A DNA stretch of 64,000 nt from Dasypus novemcinctus (taxonomy: Eukaryota; Chordata; Mammalia; Cingulata; Dasypodidae): contig NC_080677.1 of assembly GCF_030445035.2 (NCBI RefSeq), forward strand, positions 156,551,169-156,615,168, written 5' to 3'. A program made the position numbers and the translations under genes. Below the pieces are notes generated by a model. The model was not told the DNA's origin. It made no database searches and worked only from the letters and a program-made list of their open reading frames with translations. Below are positions 36,506-48,857 of this stretch, one piece after another. How positions within the stretch are numbered: position 1 is the first letter of the stretch; the number at the start of each line of letters is the position of its first letter.

Positions 36506-36584
36506 GTTCCTGAAAACAAGCAATTGAGATAGAGCAAAACATGCCCGTGGTCAAGAGAAGAAAACGGTTCCAAACACTGAGGGC

Positions 36585-37050
36585 CTGCAGTAGGCAGCCT
36601 CCCAGGTGGCCCCGAGACCCCCCTCCTGAGTCCATGCCCTGGGCCCAGCGGCTTGCTCTAAGAAAAAGAGCACAGGTTAGAAAAGCCCGTGGCTTCCGTG
36701 GCTGACGTCCCCTCTCGTTTCCTCGCTGGCTCACACTACGGGAATCCGGCTATCTTGGGAGCCGTCCTATGGAGAGACCCGGTGGCAAGGAGCTGATGTC
36801 CAGGAGCTCCAGCCAGCAGCAGGTGAGGACCTGAGGCCACCAACAGCCCTGCCGAGGGAGCTTGGAAAGCAGACCGTCCCCCCACGAGCCCGGAGCCAGC
36901 ACAGGGCCCGCAGCCCGGGAGAGACCCTGAACTGAAGGCACCCAGCTGAGCCAGGCTTTCATTCCAACCCCCAGAAACTGTGCGATAATACATGTTTGTT
37001 ATTTTAAGACACTAAGTTTTGGGGTAATATGTTATCCGGCAATAGATAAC
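36585..37050 (+). mobile_element. Ancient LTR-like repeat, family uncertain
   Basis: The 3' part (CAGAAACTGTGCGATAATAC, TTAAGACACTAAGTTTTGGGG, AATAGATAAC) is a widely dispersed mammalian repeat end resembling MaLR-type LTR ends. The 5' part is GC-rich. I am not sure of the family. Confidence 0.5.
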
Positions 37051-37857
37051 AAATATCTCCTCATCCTTCTAAGCTACAGGGCTCCCATATCATCCCCTGG
37101 AGTTTGGGTAAAAAATAAACCACACCCCCGTATCCAGCTAGAAAAGGATTGGAACCATTAGAAATAGCCAAGAATCAGTCTCGTCTCCCCGTGTCCCCAT
37201 CAATCCAGGAGCCAGTCCCTTACTCCAGGACCAGGAGGGAGCCAGAAACACCCCCCCACTGACGCCCCCATCTGAAGGCACCTTGTTGAGGCACAGGGAA
37301 AGTGAAGGTCTAGGTTCTGGGGACAGTCACAGAACTCGATCACAGGGAAGCACTCCTGGCAGGGACGTCTCCCGTCACTCAGAGGCTGGGACACCAGGAC
37401 TCCTCTCCTCACGGCCAGGTACAGACCCCTGCCGTCTCCATCCCTCGGGCATGCTGCTTCCACGTGGCCTCCTGGACCACCTGGCTCCTGGCCTCCGCTT
37501 CCCCAAGGACCACTGAGTTCGTCTAATCTTGCTCTTCACTGCCCAGAACATTAGAAATGAGGCTCCCCAGTGGCTGGGAGCAAAAGTTCCCAAAGGGGCA
37601 GAGTTTCTTAGTCTCCCATTGTTCCTCTAAAGAAGTGATCTCCAAATTAGGGTCTGAATACAGCCCTGGGTGGCAGGAAGGAAATACTAAGATTTCTATT
37701 TCTTTTCACTTTTAGCTTAACCAGAAGAAATTGCTTTACTCAAGTATACAATATACAGATTGACAGCGGTCACAAAAATAATTTAGAAAGAAATACACAT
37801 ATATCAGAGGATGCTCAAACTTCATTAACTGATCTAGTGTACTAAGCAGAAATTGTA
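37051..37857. other. Intergenic, unassigned
   Basis: Nothing is recognised before the hAT-like remnant. Confidence 0.5.
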
Positions 37858-38365
37858 AAGCAAAAGTTCTCAAACTGTTGTCCAGGGGTGCTAGGTGTGT
37901 ATGGGGCTTTTTACGGGGCTCCACGAGGTCAAAACTATTCCCCTAATAAAATGTAATTTGCTCTTTTGACTCAGACTTTTTCCTAGTATACAGTACATTT
38001 GCCGGAGGCAACCTGATGTGTAATATTGCACCAGATTGAGTGTAGAAACAGATATGAGAATACAGCTGTATTCCATTAAGGCAGAAAAAGAAATTTTCAA
38101 AACTGCAAAACACTACCACACTCTTCCCTAATTTTTTGTTTTGGAAAATATAGTTACTTTTCATTAAAAAATGAGTTATTTAGGTTAGCATGTAATGGGT
38201 TTATTATTATTTTTAAATAACTTAAGAATATTTTGTACATTTCTCTCTTAAATTTCTAATATGGTAAATATCTATCACTATAATTCACATAAATCTAAGC
38301 TGTTTTTGGTCTTTAATACTTTTTTCTAGTATATAAGGAAGTTCAGATATCCAAGCATTGTTCCT
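37858..38365 (+). mobile_element. hAT-Charlie-like DNA transposon remnant
   Basis: It starts with AGTTCTCAAACTG, like the Charlie-type terminal repeat, and continues with CACGAGGTCAAAACTATT and TGTAATGGGTTTATTATTA, words of a dispersed mammalian hAT-derived repeat. No transposase frame remains. The family name is tentative. Confidence 0.5.
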
Positions 38366-39812
38366 GTCCTCACACATGTGAAAAAAAATTTCAAGCAAGC
38401 TGAAAATTCACAACCTTTCTTGAACCCATCGGAAAGCTAAGGTTGCAGGGCAACAAATTAACCTGAAACCTAAGGAAAAAGAAAAGCCTCCAAAGCCAAA
38501 GAAAAGGCAAGCCATGCATTACCTGGAATAGATGTTGTCAGATGCCATGCCAGCTGGGAAGAAGAATTCAGCTAAAGCTATTAACAAATTGCTAAAGGTC
38601 AAACATGGATTCACATGAGAATGCAGAACTCCTGGGAGCTACGGACAGGAGGGACATCTGAACACACTCACAGGCACTTCTCTAACCTCACTTGTGCTCA
38701 CAAGAAAGACTGGGGACAGGGTAAGCGACCTGAGAAGGCCCCATAGGTATAGGGTGGAAAGAGAAACTGTCTCCCAGAGGGAAAAACACCAAGCCCCACT
38801 CCTCTCCTTGACTCAGTTCCCCAAAAGCACATTAAAGGCATAACGAGAACAAAAAAAAGCTCATTTCCAGGCATAAAATCTATTTACTCAGCCTGTACCA
38901 TCCTAAAGTTTTCAGAAAAAAACTGCAAAGCATACAAATAAGCTAGAAAAAAACAACATATTGTCAAAAGTTGCAAATTTGCAGATATTATAGACACTAG
39001 AGCTACCAGAAAGAGAAGTTGAAATAATTATGATAAGAGATACCAGAAATAAAATGTAAAACAATTATGATTAATAAATATTTCGGTGGAAAATAGAGCA
39101 GCCTGTAGAACCAGTCAGGTAGCTCAGCAGAGAGAGAGGAACTAAAAGAAAGAATCAAATGGAAATGCTGGAAATGAAAAACACAGAGATGATGAATGCC
39201 TCATTGGGTTCATCAGTAGAATCAACAAAGCTTAGGAAAGGACTGAGGAACTTGTCAATAGAACTACCAAAATAGAATAAAAAGAGGAGGAAAGAAGTGA
39301 AAAATAAAAAAAGAACAAAGTATCTAAGAGCTGTGATACAATGTCAACTGATATATAATATCTGTGTAATTGGAATGCCAAAGGAGAAAAGAAAACAAAT
39401 GAGCAAAAATATTTGAATAGATAATGGCTGAGAATTTTCCAAAATTAATGAAAATTAAGGTTAAAGAAATTCAGAATAATACCTGAAAAAAAGACACACC
39501 TACACATATCAAATCATTCAAACTGCTGAAAACCAAAGATAGATTTTAAAAAAAAATCTGAAAGTGAGCCAGGAAAAAAGACATCATACAGACAGAAACA
39601 AATAACACAGCAGAATTACAACTGACTTTTTTCCGAAACGATGCCAGGTGAAAGACAATGGAGTGATATCTTTAAAGATTTGGGGACAGTGGCAGGTGCA
39701 GGAGCAGAACCTGTCAACCCAGAAAAAGTCTTCCAAAAAGAAAAGTTAAAGCAAACAAAAACTGAGGGGCTTCATTGTCAGCACACTGCATTAGAAGAAA
39801 CGTAAAAGGAAG

Positions 39813-40323
39813 TGTGGTAGGGGCAATCCTACTACCACCTGCTGCCATGGCATCCACAAATACATCCTGTGCTCAGGAACAGATGTGTAGGTCTGGGGAG
39901 ATAAAACATAATCCCCTAGTAGATAAGGGGACTGAGGGGGCAATCCTCCCCCTATTGTCCTGAGCATATGTAAATATTCACTAGACACAGTCTGATAAAG
40001 GAGGGCATGTTTTATGACATCCAGCTCACATCCGGTGGCACCTCCATACCTGGTGGGGAGGGAGCAGAGTTCCTCCAATATAGTACACACACACAAGAAA
40101 GGGGTGCTGCATGTAGAACAACTCCCTACCTTGACCACAGATTGAGACCCACCAGCTATGGGGAACCGACTCCCACTAGGGAAGCTGACTTTACTCTGTC
40201 TCTTTTCCGTGAATTAAAATGATGTTCCAGCTAGTGCTGTGTGAGACGACTTCTCTCAGCAACCCTGACACATGTTTTGAAGTGGGTTGACATCTCTTTA
40301 GGTGCCTATCTTTCTGATCAACA
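39813..40323 (+). mobile_element. Solo LTR of an endogenous retrovirus, nested in L1
   Basis: The 511-bp element has TG..CA ends (TGTGGTAGGGG to GATCAACA) and a perfect 5-bp target duplication GGAAG at 39808-39812 and 40324-40328. L1 sequence is continuous once it is removed. No internal retroviral genes remain. The family is not identified. Confidence 0.8.
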
Positions 40324-40730
40324 GGAAGTTCATCAGGCAAAAAGGAATATGATAACAGACAGAAAGTTAGAATCACACCAAGGAAAGAAAAGCACTGGAA
40401 ACTGCATAAGTAAAGGAAAATATAAATTTTTTTTCTTATTTTCAATTGCTTTAAAAGATAATTGACTGTTGAAGGAAAAAAATAATAGCAATGTATTGTG
40501 TTTATTGTGAAGACGAAAATGCATAACAATAGTGCAAAAGGAGGAACTGGAAATACACAGCTGTAAACTATCCTTACACTATATATGAATCAGTATAATA
40601 TTTGAACACAGACTATGATTACTTAAAGGTGTGTATTGTAGGCTTCAAAGAAACAACTTAAAAAACTAATAAGGTATAAATAATAAGCCAAGAGTGGAGG
40701 TAATATGAAACCATAAAAAATGCTTAATTG

Positions 40731-40917
40731 GAGAGCAGATGTAGCTCAAGTAGTTGAGCACCTGCTTCCCACATATGAAGTCCCAGGTTTGATCCTCCAT
40801 ACTTCCTAAAAAGAAAAAACAAACAAGCAAAAAGAAACCAACTCTCATTGGGAAGCAAATACAGCTTAGTAGCTGAGTGCTGAGGTCCTGGGTTCAATCT
40901 CTGGCACCTCCTTTTAA
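40731..40917 (+). mobile_element. Dimeric short DAS-like SINE inside L1
   Basis: Two tRNA-like heads are flanked by a target duplication of about 16 bp with two mismatches (40715-40730 and 40918-40933, core AAAAAATGCT(T/C)AATT). It is one dimeric insertion. Confidence 0.88.
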
Positions 40918-42280
40918 AAAAAATGCTCAATTAATCCAAAAGAAGTCAGAAAAGGAGAAAAAATGAATATATGGTCTAAAAGAAAACACTTAGGAAAATG
41001 GTTGATTTTGATCAAAATATATAAATGCATTAAATGTGTAAATATCTAAACATAACAATTGAAAAATGAAAAACAGAATTTGTCAGATTGGATTTAAAAA
41101 AAAACAAGACATAACTGTATGCTGCCTATAAGAGAGTCATTCTAAATATAAAGACATAGTTTAAAAGTAAAAGGATGGAAAAAGATGAACCATTCAAAGT
41201 TTAATCAAAAGAGAACTGTAGTAGCTATATTAATACCAGTCAACATAGACTTCAGAATAAGGAAAATTACCAAAGATAGTGAGGAGTGTTACATAATGAT
41301 AAAGTGGTCAATTATTCAAGAAAGTATAACAATCCCAAATGGTAAGCCTTTAACAACAGAGTTTCAAAATATGTATAGCAAAAACTGGCAGAACTGAAAG
41401 GAGAAATAAACAAATCCATAATTACAGTTGGAGATTTCAACATTCTTCTCTAAATAATTGATAGAACAAATAGAAAATCAATAAGTATAGGAAGGTCTGC
41501 ACAAGAATTTCAATCAACTTGATCTAATTGACATCTTCAAAACACCCTACCCCAAATCACTACTATACGCACTATTTTCAAGTCCACATGGAACATTCAC
41601 CAAGGTGGAACATATTCTGGACACATTTTTTTTTCACAAATTTTTTAAAATTGAAATTATACAAGTTATATTCTCAGACCATAATTGAATTAAGTGAGAA
41701 AAGATCTGGAAAATCTCCAAATATCTGGAAATTAAGCAACACACTTCTAAACAACCCATGATGAGTCAAATAGGAAATCACAAAGACAACTAGAAAATAG
41801 AATTAAATGAAAGTGAAATCATAACATATCAAAATTCAGCTCAAGTGGTGCCTAGAGGGATTAAATGCTTAAGTTAGAAAATAAACTGCTGAATTGCATT
41901 CTTCAAAAAACTCTAGCTACTATCCTACATAATGGTGAAAAACAATGTTTTCTCCTAAGATGGAAAACAAGGGAAGAATGCCTGCTCTCCTTACTTCTAT
42001 CCAACATCATACTGTAGGGCCTAGTCAGGGCAGTTAGACAAGAAAAAGAAATAAAAGGCATACTTAAAGAAAAGGAAGGGAAAAAAGTACCTTAATTTGC
42101 AGATGACATGATTGTCTATTTAGAACATCCCAGCAAATCTACAAAAAGTTACTAGACCAAACAAAATAATTTAGAAAGATTATTATATACAAGGCAAGTA
42201 TTTTTAAACAATCATATTTCTATGTTCTAGCAAAGAACAATAGGAAATTGAACTTTTTAAAATATTGCTTGGAGGGGTTC

Positions 42281-42823
42281 TCTATTAGTCAGCCAAAGGG
42301 GTGCTGATGTGAAATATCAGAAATTGGCTGGTTTTTATGAAGGGTACTTATTTGGGGTAGGAGCTTACAGATAGCAGGCCATAAAGCATAAGTTACTTCC
42401 CTCACCAAAGTCTATTTTCACGTGCTGGAGCAAGATGGCTGCTGACATCTGCGAGGGTTCAGGCTTCCTGGGTTCCTCTGGGCTCAGCACCTCTGTTTCC
42501 TCCACAAGGTCAGCTGTAGACCATAAGGCTTTCTAGGCTTTGCCTCTCTCCACAAGGCCAGCTATAGACTATCAGGCGAATGGCTGTGTCTCTCTCCCCA
42601 GGGCTCCAGCTTAAGATTTCAGCATCCAACTCCAACAACATAACTCCAACATTAAAAGCCCCCAACTCTGTCCTTTGCCATGCCTGTTAACGCCCTACTG
42701 ACATAAGATGTTTACTTGATGATTGAATCCAACAGAATCTCATATGCCCAGAGGAAAAGACCAGTTTCCAAACATAAGCCAATATTTCTTGTTGGAATTC
42801 ATCAATAATATCAAACTGCTACA
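42281..42823 (-). mobile_element. Solo LTR, family A (copy 3)
   Basis: It is 543 bp and shares long stretches with the 19861 copy, including the AGCAAGATGGCTGC region. A perfect 5-bp duplication GGTTC lies at 42276-42280 and 42824-42828. A 5-bp duplication is typical of ERVL/MaLR-type integration. Confidence 0.82.
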
Positions 42824-42828
42824 GGTTC

Positions 42829-44884
42829 CTTAGACAAATGCGTTTGAGAAACACTGTGCTAAAGGAAGCCGACTAGAGGTCATGGATTCTGACCACTTTC
42901 ATCAGGATGAGGACAGCTTCCCCCTCCCCTTTTTACCCACCCTTCCACCTTCGGAAGAGGATGACACCTTTTTCCCGAAAAAGGACTATCTGCTCGTACC
43001 TCCGAAGTGTGCTTCTCAAACTATCTGTGGTGTACGATTTTCTTTTCCCAATTTATCACAGACTGATTCTTCTGTAAAATGCCATCAAAATCAATTATTT
43101 GAAAAACAAAGGCATACAAGATGAAGGCCTGATTTTGTATTCAATCCCACAGAAATAAAATTACTCTGTCCAAGTGCTCTAAAGGTTTCTAAGTGATGAC
43201 TCAATTCTTGTAGACCCCCCAAGTCACCCTGTCTAGATGTTTTGCCAAGGAAAGTAAGGGAAACTATTTAAAACAAATTGACAGTGCGGGCACCAGGGCC
43301 TAGTTCTGTGGCAATTCAATACAAAGCCGGGAAGAGATGCCCTGTAGGTGACCGCTGACCTGAGCACTCAAGCCCTAGGTTCCAGTCTTTGGTGCTTAGG
43401 AAACCAGGTGTGACCCTGGAGCACACATGGTCTATTTTACTCAGTGTTAACCTCCTCCATTTGTTTCCTTTTTCCACACCTGAGAAAAAAAATTTAATTT
43501 CCTCCTACTCTTCTAATTTCCCTTCATTCCTTTGTTTGTTTCCATTTCCCTTCTCTCTCTGAGTCTATAGGCACAGGGAAATCAAGAACAGTCAGTCCAT
43601 AAAAAAGACTTCTTAAAAATTATCAAAACTCTCTTCTCATTTCCTGTGCACAGCACCTTTTAACACGTCTCTAAGACCAACCCAGAATTCTCTCTCCTCT
43701 CTCTCATGCATTTAAACAAAAAGTAGAAAATTTAAACTCTGACCTTTTATCTGCTAATAATTCCAGTGGCCTTTTATATCCTGAACTCAGGCTGAGCATG
43801 CCCTGTAACCTGAGGTCTTGGATTTCTGATTGCAGTATTTTATTAGTACCTGACAATTCTCATTACACTGTTCAGTGAGAAGCTGAATTCTCCAGACTGC
43901 TTGATTATTCTGGAAATAGAATGCTACTCCTCCATGAATTCAATCATGGAGAAAATTCCCACTAGGTTATGCTCCTTGATTGTTTTCTGAAAGAGAATTC
44001 TTTTAGGATAAACGTATGAATAAAGTGAATGAAGTCGTCAAAGCATTACCAGGAAAAGAGTTAAGAAGTTTCATTTGCTGAAAAGAAACTGTCAGGATAT
44101 AATTACATATTCTGAATGCTATGGAAGCTTTAGAAACACAATTGACATGAAGTTTTTGACATTTTATGACTTAACCAAAATATATCCTATACTAGTCACT
44201 AAAATTTTACCAGGATCCCTCTGCTCTTAGCTGAGAATTAAGCATCAAAACTATTAAAATTGAATACATTGCAATTTTCCCCCTACTAGTATTTCTATAT
44301 GTTTACAAGGGAAAAATTGCTCACTCAAAAAAAGCGTGTTAGCAAGTTTCCCTAATATAAAAGAGAGCACAAAAGATCACCCAAAATCCTTCGGTTTCTG
44401 CTTTTTCTAGTTAGGAGCGTGGTTGGTTAGGAGGTAAGAGCAACCAGAAGTAAGGGAGAGGATGAGATTGCCTTCCTGCTCCTTCCCTCCTGCCCTCCCA
44501 AGGGCCAGAAAGGGGCAAGTTCATTGTGGCGGCTCCTTTCCCAGAGCGAGGGGTCACTGGAGAGAAGAAAAGTCATTTCCATACAGCTGCCAAAACGACT
44601 TAGGAGATGTGGAGCACTGCCTGGAGGAGTCGGAACTGGAGCGAAGGCAAGCCACTTCTTGTCAGCTTCCAAGCCCTGTCCTAGACGTGAGCGGGCGAGG
44701 AGTCCCCCTGGGTCCACATGCTTGGGAGGGGGGCGCTTGCAGGAAGAGCGCAGTTTGGGTTTAGTGTGGTTTTGCCTTCCTGAGAGGTAGAGACCCCATT
44801 TGAGACAAAGTGCCATTGTCAAGTTTCCACTCCGAACTAGAACCTTGTGAACTTGATTTTACTTCTCTCACAACAATTTTCAGC
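42829..44884. other. Intergenic; short acidic frame at 42882-43124
   Basis: GTTTGAGAAACACTGTGC (42844) looks like the end of a hAT-type repeat. An 80-aa plus-strand frame then starts, rich in D, E, F and P. The rest is AT-rich unique DNA. No gene is claimed. Confidence 0.45.
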
Positions 44885-45010
44885 ATCTGCTGGGAAGAGT
44901 GGGGTCCAGCAATGACGTCCTGGCAGAAATCCCAGGTTCAAGTGCCTGCTTAGAGTACGGCCTAAGGCAAGCCACTTAACCAGTTTTTCCAACGGTGAGG
45001 TAGACAAGAA
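44885..45010 (+). repeat. MIR SINE fragment
   Basis: ATCCCAGGTTCAAGTGCC and GGCAAGCCACTTAACCAG are MIR core words. Confidence 0.65.
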
Positions 45011-45884
45011 CACCCAAATTTGCCATTTTTAAGCCCCACTGAAGTATTAAATGTTCAGCTGTAGGTAAATAAGAAACAAATATTCCTCCTTGCTGTTCCT
45101 AACCAAGAGACAGTTTAATTTTAATATTTCAGCAAATTGTAGAAATCTGGCATAAACAAAAGACAATTTCATTGTTATATATTTGTCTTACGTAGGGAAA
45201 AAAAGTGCAAAGGTTAAGGTCTTTTTAAGAAGAATGGTCTCTAATCTGTTGTTGTTTTGGTTGAACCTTTTGTTTCATTTGTATTCAGGAGACTCTAAGA
45301 AAAATCAGAATGTTTGTTTCAAACTGTACCAACGACATTGGTACCATTTTTGTTAATTTTAGTGTTTGGACCTTTTTCTCTTCTCCCTCTGCCTGCCCAA
45401 GCCCACATTGTGAGACTGAGGTTTATTATAAACCCAAGTTCAACTACAAACAATATTCCAAATGGGTAGTGTTTTTATTGGTTGAACTAGAAAGACAACC
45501 TCAAGCGTTTGACTGCGTGTACAGTATTTTCCATCTTCTTAAAGCAAAACTTTATTGGTTTAATTATAAAGATTAGAGAAAAGAGACATGATTCAAAACC
45601 TACACTGAAAGAGTAATGAGAATGAAAAGTATAAAAGAAAGAAAAACATGGAAACACATGAGAAAAAGCTTATTTTTATTTCAAAATATTATTTTAATAA
45701 TAATTCCTATTTTACAGTGTCTTTCCCAAGGAGATCAAAGGACCCTAATAGTACTGTACTTAATTCCCATGACACACATTTGAGGTAGGAGGGAAAACAC
45801 TGTGTTCCTGTGACTCACGTTGCACAAAGGAAAAGGATGAAGTAGGAAGATGGTGTGATTTACTAAACCTGCCTGGATAATGTC

Positions 45885-46256
45885 CCCGGGGCTGCCAGAA
45901 CACAGGACCACAAGCTTGGCGGCTTGAAATAACAGGTACTTACTCTCGCATTGTTGGCAAGGTTGGCTCCTCCCAGGACTTGGGAGGGAGAATCCGTTCC
46001 TCGCCTCTTCCAGCTTCGGGCAGGCGCTGGCAGTCCTTGGCTCCTTGACTTGTCACTGCTTCACTCCATCGTCCATATGGCAGTCCCTGTGTATCTCCCT
46101 CTGTGTCCAAATCTCCCTCTTCTCATGCGAACCCCCTCGGCCATTATGGCCTCGTTTTAACTAATTCCATCTGTGAACACCCTATTTCCAGATCAGGTCG
46201 CATTTTCAGATTCCAGGTGGGCATGAATTTTGGGGGGACACTATTCTACCCCGTAT
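45885..46256 (-). mobile_element. MLT1-type MaLR LTR, reverse
   Basis: The reverse-oriented MLT1 pattern runs from GGGGCTGCCAGAACACAGGA to TGAATTTTGGGGGGACAC. Divergence is strong. Confidence 0.75.
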
Positions 46257-47228
46257 GCTTACTCACTTAGTAAGTACAGGCTCTTCAGACAAACTGTTTC
46301 TCTTTCGAAACACCAAGAGGCCCACTTCATCATAGTTACGCAGTGGTGGAAGGGAGCCAAAGGAAAGCTTAAGTAGAGGCAATCGCCATGGTAGCTTTTA
46401 CTGATCAGGTGCCTTCTGCCAGGCATTCGGCCACAGCCTTGAGAAGGAATTGTCCAGAACACACAGGCAGGCAGTGCAAGTCTTCTGCATCAGTGCGGTA
46501 TGCACAGAGGGCTTTCTGGGGGTGCCCAATCCACTGGGCAGTCCCCCAGAGATCCTGACCACCACTTTAGCCAGAATGCCCATGGCACCTCACCAAATAG
46601 AGACCCAGTCGCCCCCTAAGCCGGTCCATTCAGGGTGGTGTTATGCCAGATTGGAGCTTGTTCTCTTCATGGAAACTCCAGGAGCAAGCACTGGCAGGTA
46701 CTCAACACCGCTTATGCCCATACTGCTCCTCCTGGCCCTGCTGGAAACCCCATCTTGACTTCTCAGGGGGCCTCGTACTGGGTATGGGAGCGGATCCACT
46801 CCTCCATTGTCCAGATCAAATTAGCAGTCTCCACTAGACTGGAAACGCCGCCGACTCCATTTCACCAGGGAACCCAAAGTGGGCGGTCAGAAATTGTTCT
46901 GCCTGCATCCAGCATCAGGACAGTCGTATTAGATTGTAATGAAAACTTTCAGGCAGGGACCTTAGAAGAAAGGACGTCACCTCCTAGGGTGAGGAAGACC
47001 TCGGGGTTCAGGGGCCACTGAGGGATCGCTGCTGTGTCCTCAAGCCCAAGGGAGGTGGCCTCTTCTGTCAGCCGCTATCGTGGCCTGGAGCAGCCCAGCT
47101 TGCCTCACAACCCCTAAGCCCAAAGGGCCTAATCCTGTGTTACTGAAACCACCAGAAAACGTGGAGTCAAGGTGTGTTGGAAGCCCAGCGAGCTGAGTTC
47201 AAATGTTATTCCTGAGTGTGTAGCCAAG
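46257..47228. other. Intergenic, unassigned
   Basis: A 128-aa plus-strand frame (46635-47021) is not recognisable as a protein. No repeat is assigned. Confidence 0.45.
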
Positions 47229-47232
47229 GCTG

Positions 47233-47814
47233 TGAAGCCGGATAGTAAGATAAGAAATCAATAGATGGATCTGGAACCTGGCAGAGTCCACGTGGACATC
47301 AATAGCCCCAAGATGGCTGCTCGAAGACCCTCCCTAAGATTCTGCCACTCAGAACAAAGACTTCTTCCAGAAGCCAGGAGAAACCCCGGATATTCCCCAA
47401 GGACTTTATCATTGGCCCTCATGGGCGACTGATGGCGAGGGAAATCAATCAAAACAGCAAATAGCTGGGACTCCTCCTAGGCCATTCGCAAAGGGGTGGA
47501 ATCATTAACAGTTCAAAGGCAGGCATGAGGCCTGAATGCGCTCTCTCTCCCTCTGGACCCTGACTCTAGCCCCCTCTCCCCTGCTTGGATCGCCACACAA
47601 GTAAACTTGGGCATTTACATTCTATAATGGGGAATTGTAGCCTGTAAATCAGCCCACTTGGCCACTTTTCAGCCACTTCCTCTCTCCCAGGGACCCCTGT
47701 TCTGTTCTTTTCTCCCATTTCTCATCTCTCCCCGCCTGAATAAATTACTGGCCTAACTCGCCTGACGTGCCACTTGAAATTCACAGTCAAGAACCTAGAC
47801 AAAACCCGATAACA
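47233..47814 (+). mobile_element. Solo LTR, ERV1-like
   Basis: The 582-bp element has TG..CA ends (TGAAGCCGGATAG to CCCGATAACA) and a 4-bp duplication GCTG at 47229-47232 and 47815-47818, the length usual for gamma-type (ERV1) integrations. A TATAAT word lies near 47624 and AATAAA at 47739-47744, in the order expected for U3-R-U5. No retroviral genes are seen beside it. Confidence 0.7.
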
Positions 47815-47818
47815 GCTG

Positions 47819-48421
47819 TATCTAAATAGCAAGAGCCCACGCTCTCATCTCCAGCCTGGCCTGGGACTGTCCTGCCAGCCTAACTTCACGGCACCAATGT
47901 GGCCACAAGAGATGACATCCCGGCTACAGCCACAGGCAAAAGTGTCTGTCCCGTCAGCATTGACTGGTTACCACTATCTTGGACAATAAAACCCAGGCCC
48001 TGGGGACAGGAGGAGCAGGGTAGGAAGCTAAACCCAGAAAACTCTCAAGAGCTGGTCAGCTAATAGAAATGTGTCTTCACCCAGCAAGTACTCCCAGGAG
48101 GTACCTGGTGGCTGCCTGGAGACGCCAAGCAGATGTGGGACATACAGCTAGATTCCTGGGTTTGGGGAAGTCCCGCCGATGTGTCCATACCTTCCATAGC
48201 AAGCACATGACACGTGACTGCCAGGGACACTCAAAGACAGAGGCACATCTGTGTCGCTCCCTTCTGCACAAAGGACAGTAAATGACAAGTCAGCGGCTCT
48301 TCGGTGTGTACTCCTACTATGAAAGCAGCAGTGTGGTTTTAGTCCAACGGTTTCTTAGACGCACAAGCTCCCATGAGAACAGCCTTTGCTCAGGTAATGG
48401 ATTACAGGTGTGGCCCTGAAT
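47819..48421. other. Intergenic, unassigned
   Basis: Nothing is recognised between the ERV1-like LTR and the SINE. Confidence 0.5.
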
Positions 48422-48434
48422 AAAACTTCAGCTC

Positions 48435-48857
48435 TGGACGCAGATTTGGCTCAGCAGAGAGAGCGTCTGCCTACTATATGGGAGGTCCAGGGTTCAAACC
48501 CAGGGCCTCCTGACCTGTGTGGTGAGCTGGCCCACGCATAGTGCTGATGCACGCAAGGAGTACCCTGCCACGCAGGGGTATTACCCGCATAGGGGAGCCC
48601 CACACGCAAGGAGTGCGCCCCGTAAGAAGAGCCACCCCATGCAGAAAAAAAAAAAGCACAGCCTGCTCAGGAGTGGCGCCGCACACAGACACACACACAC
48701 GGAGAGCTGATGCAGCAAGATGACACAACAAAAAGAGGCACAGATTCCCGGTGCTGCTGACAAGAGTGCAAGTGGACACCGAAGAACACACAGTGAATGG
48801 ACACAGAGAGCAGACAAGAGCTGGGAATAAATTTTTAAAAAATTTTTTAATTAAAAA
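48435..48857 (+). mobile_element. DAS-type SINE, full length
   Basis: It has a perfect 13-bp target duplication AAAACTTCAGCTC at 48422-48434 and 48858-48870. Two small A or CA expansions (near 48644 and 48688) are internal. Confidence 0.93.

Larger units (their letters stand above)
38390..42275 (+). mobile_element. Old LINE-1 (L1M type), 5' half with partial ORF2
   Basis: ORF1-like sequence (38.9-39.68 kb: ATGGCTGAGAATTTTCC, GCTGAAAACCAAAGATAGA, GACAATGGAGTGATATCTTT) leads into the inter-ORF and ORF2 endonuclease parts (41.1-41.85 kb). It then jumps to a reverse transcriptase piece (41.9-42.2 kb). A solo LTR (39813-40323) and a dimeric SINE (40731) are nested, and an LTR abuts the end. No frame is intact. 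Confidence 0.85.

Noticed and set aside
46635..47021. 128-aa plus-strand frame
   Set aside because: No domain or family is recognised and flanking sequence gives no gene structure.
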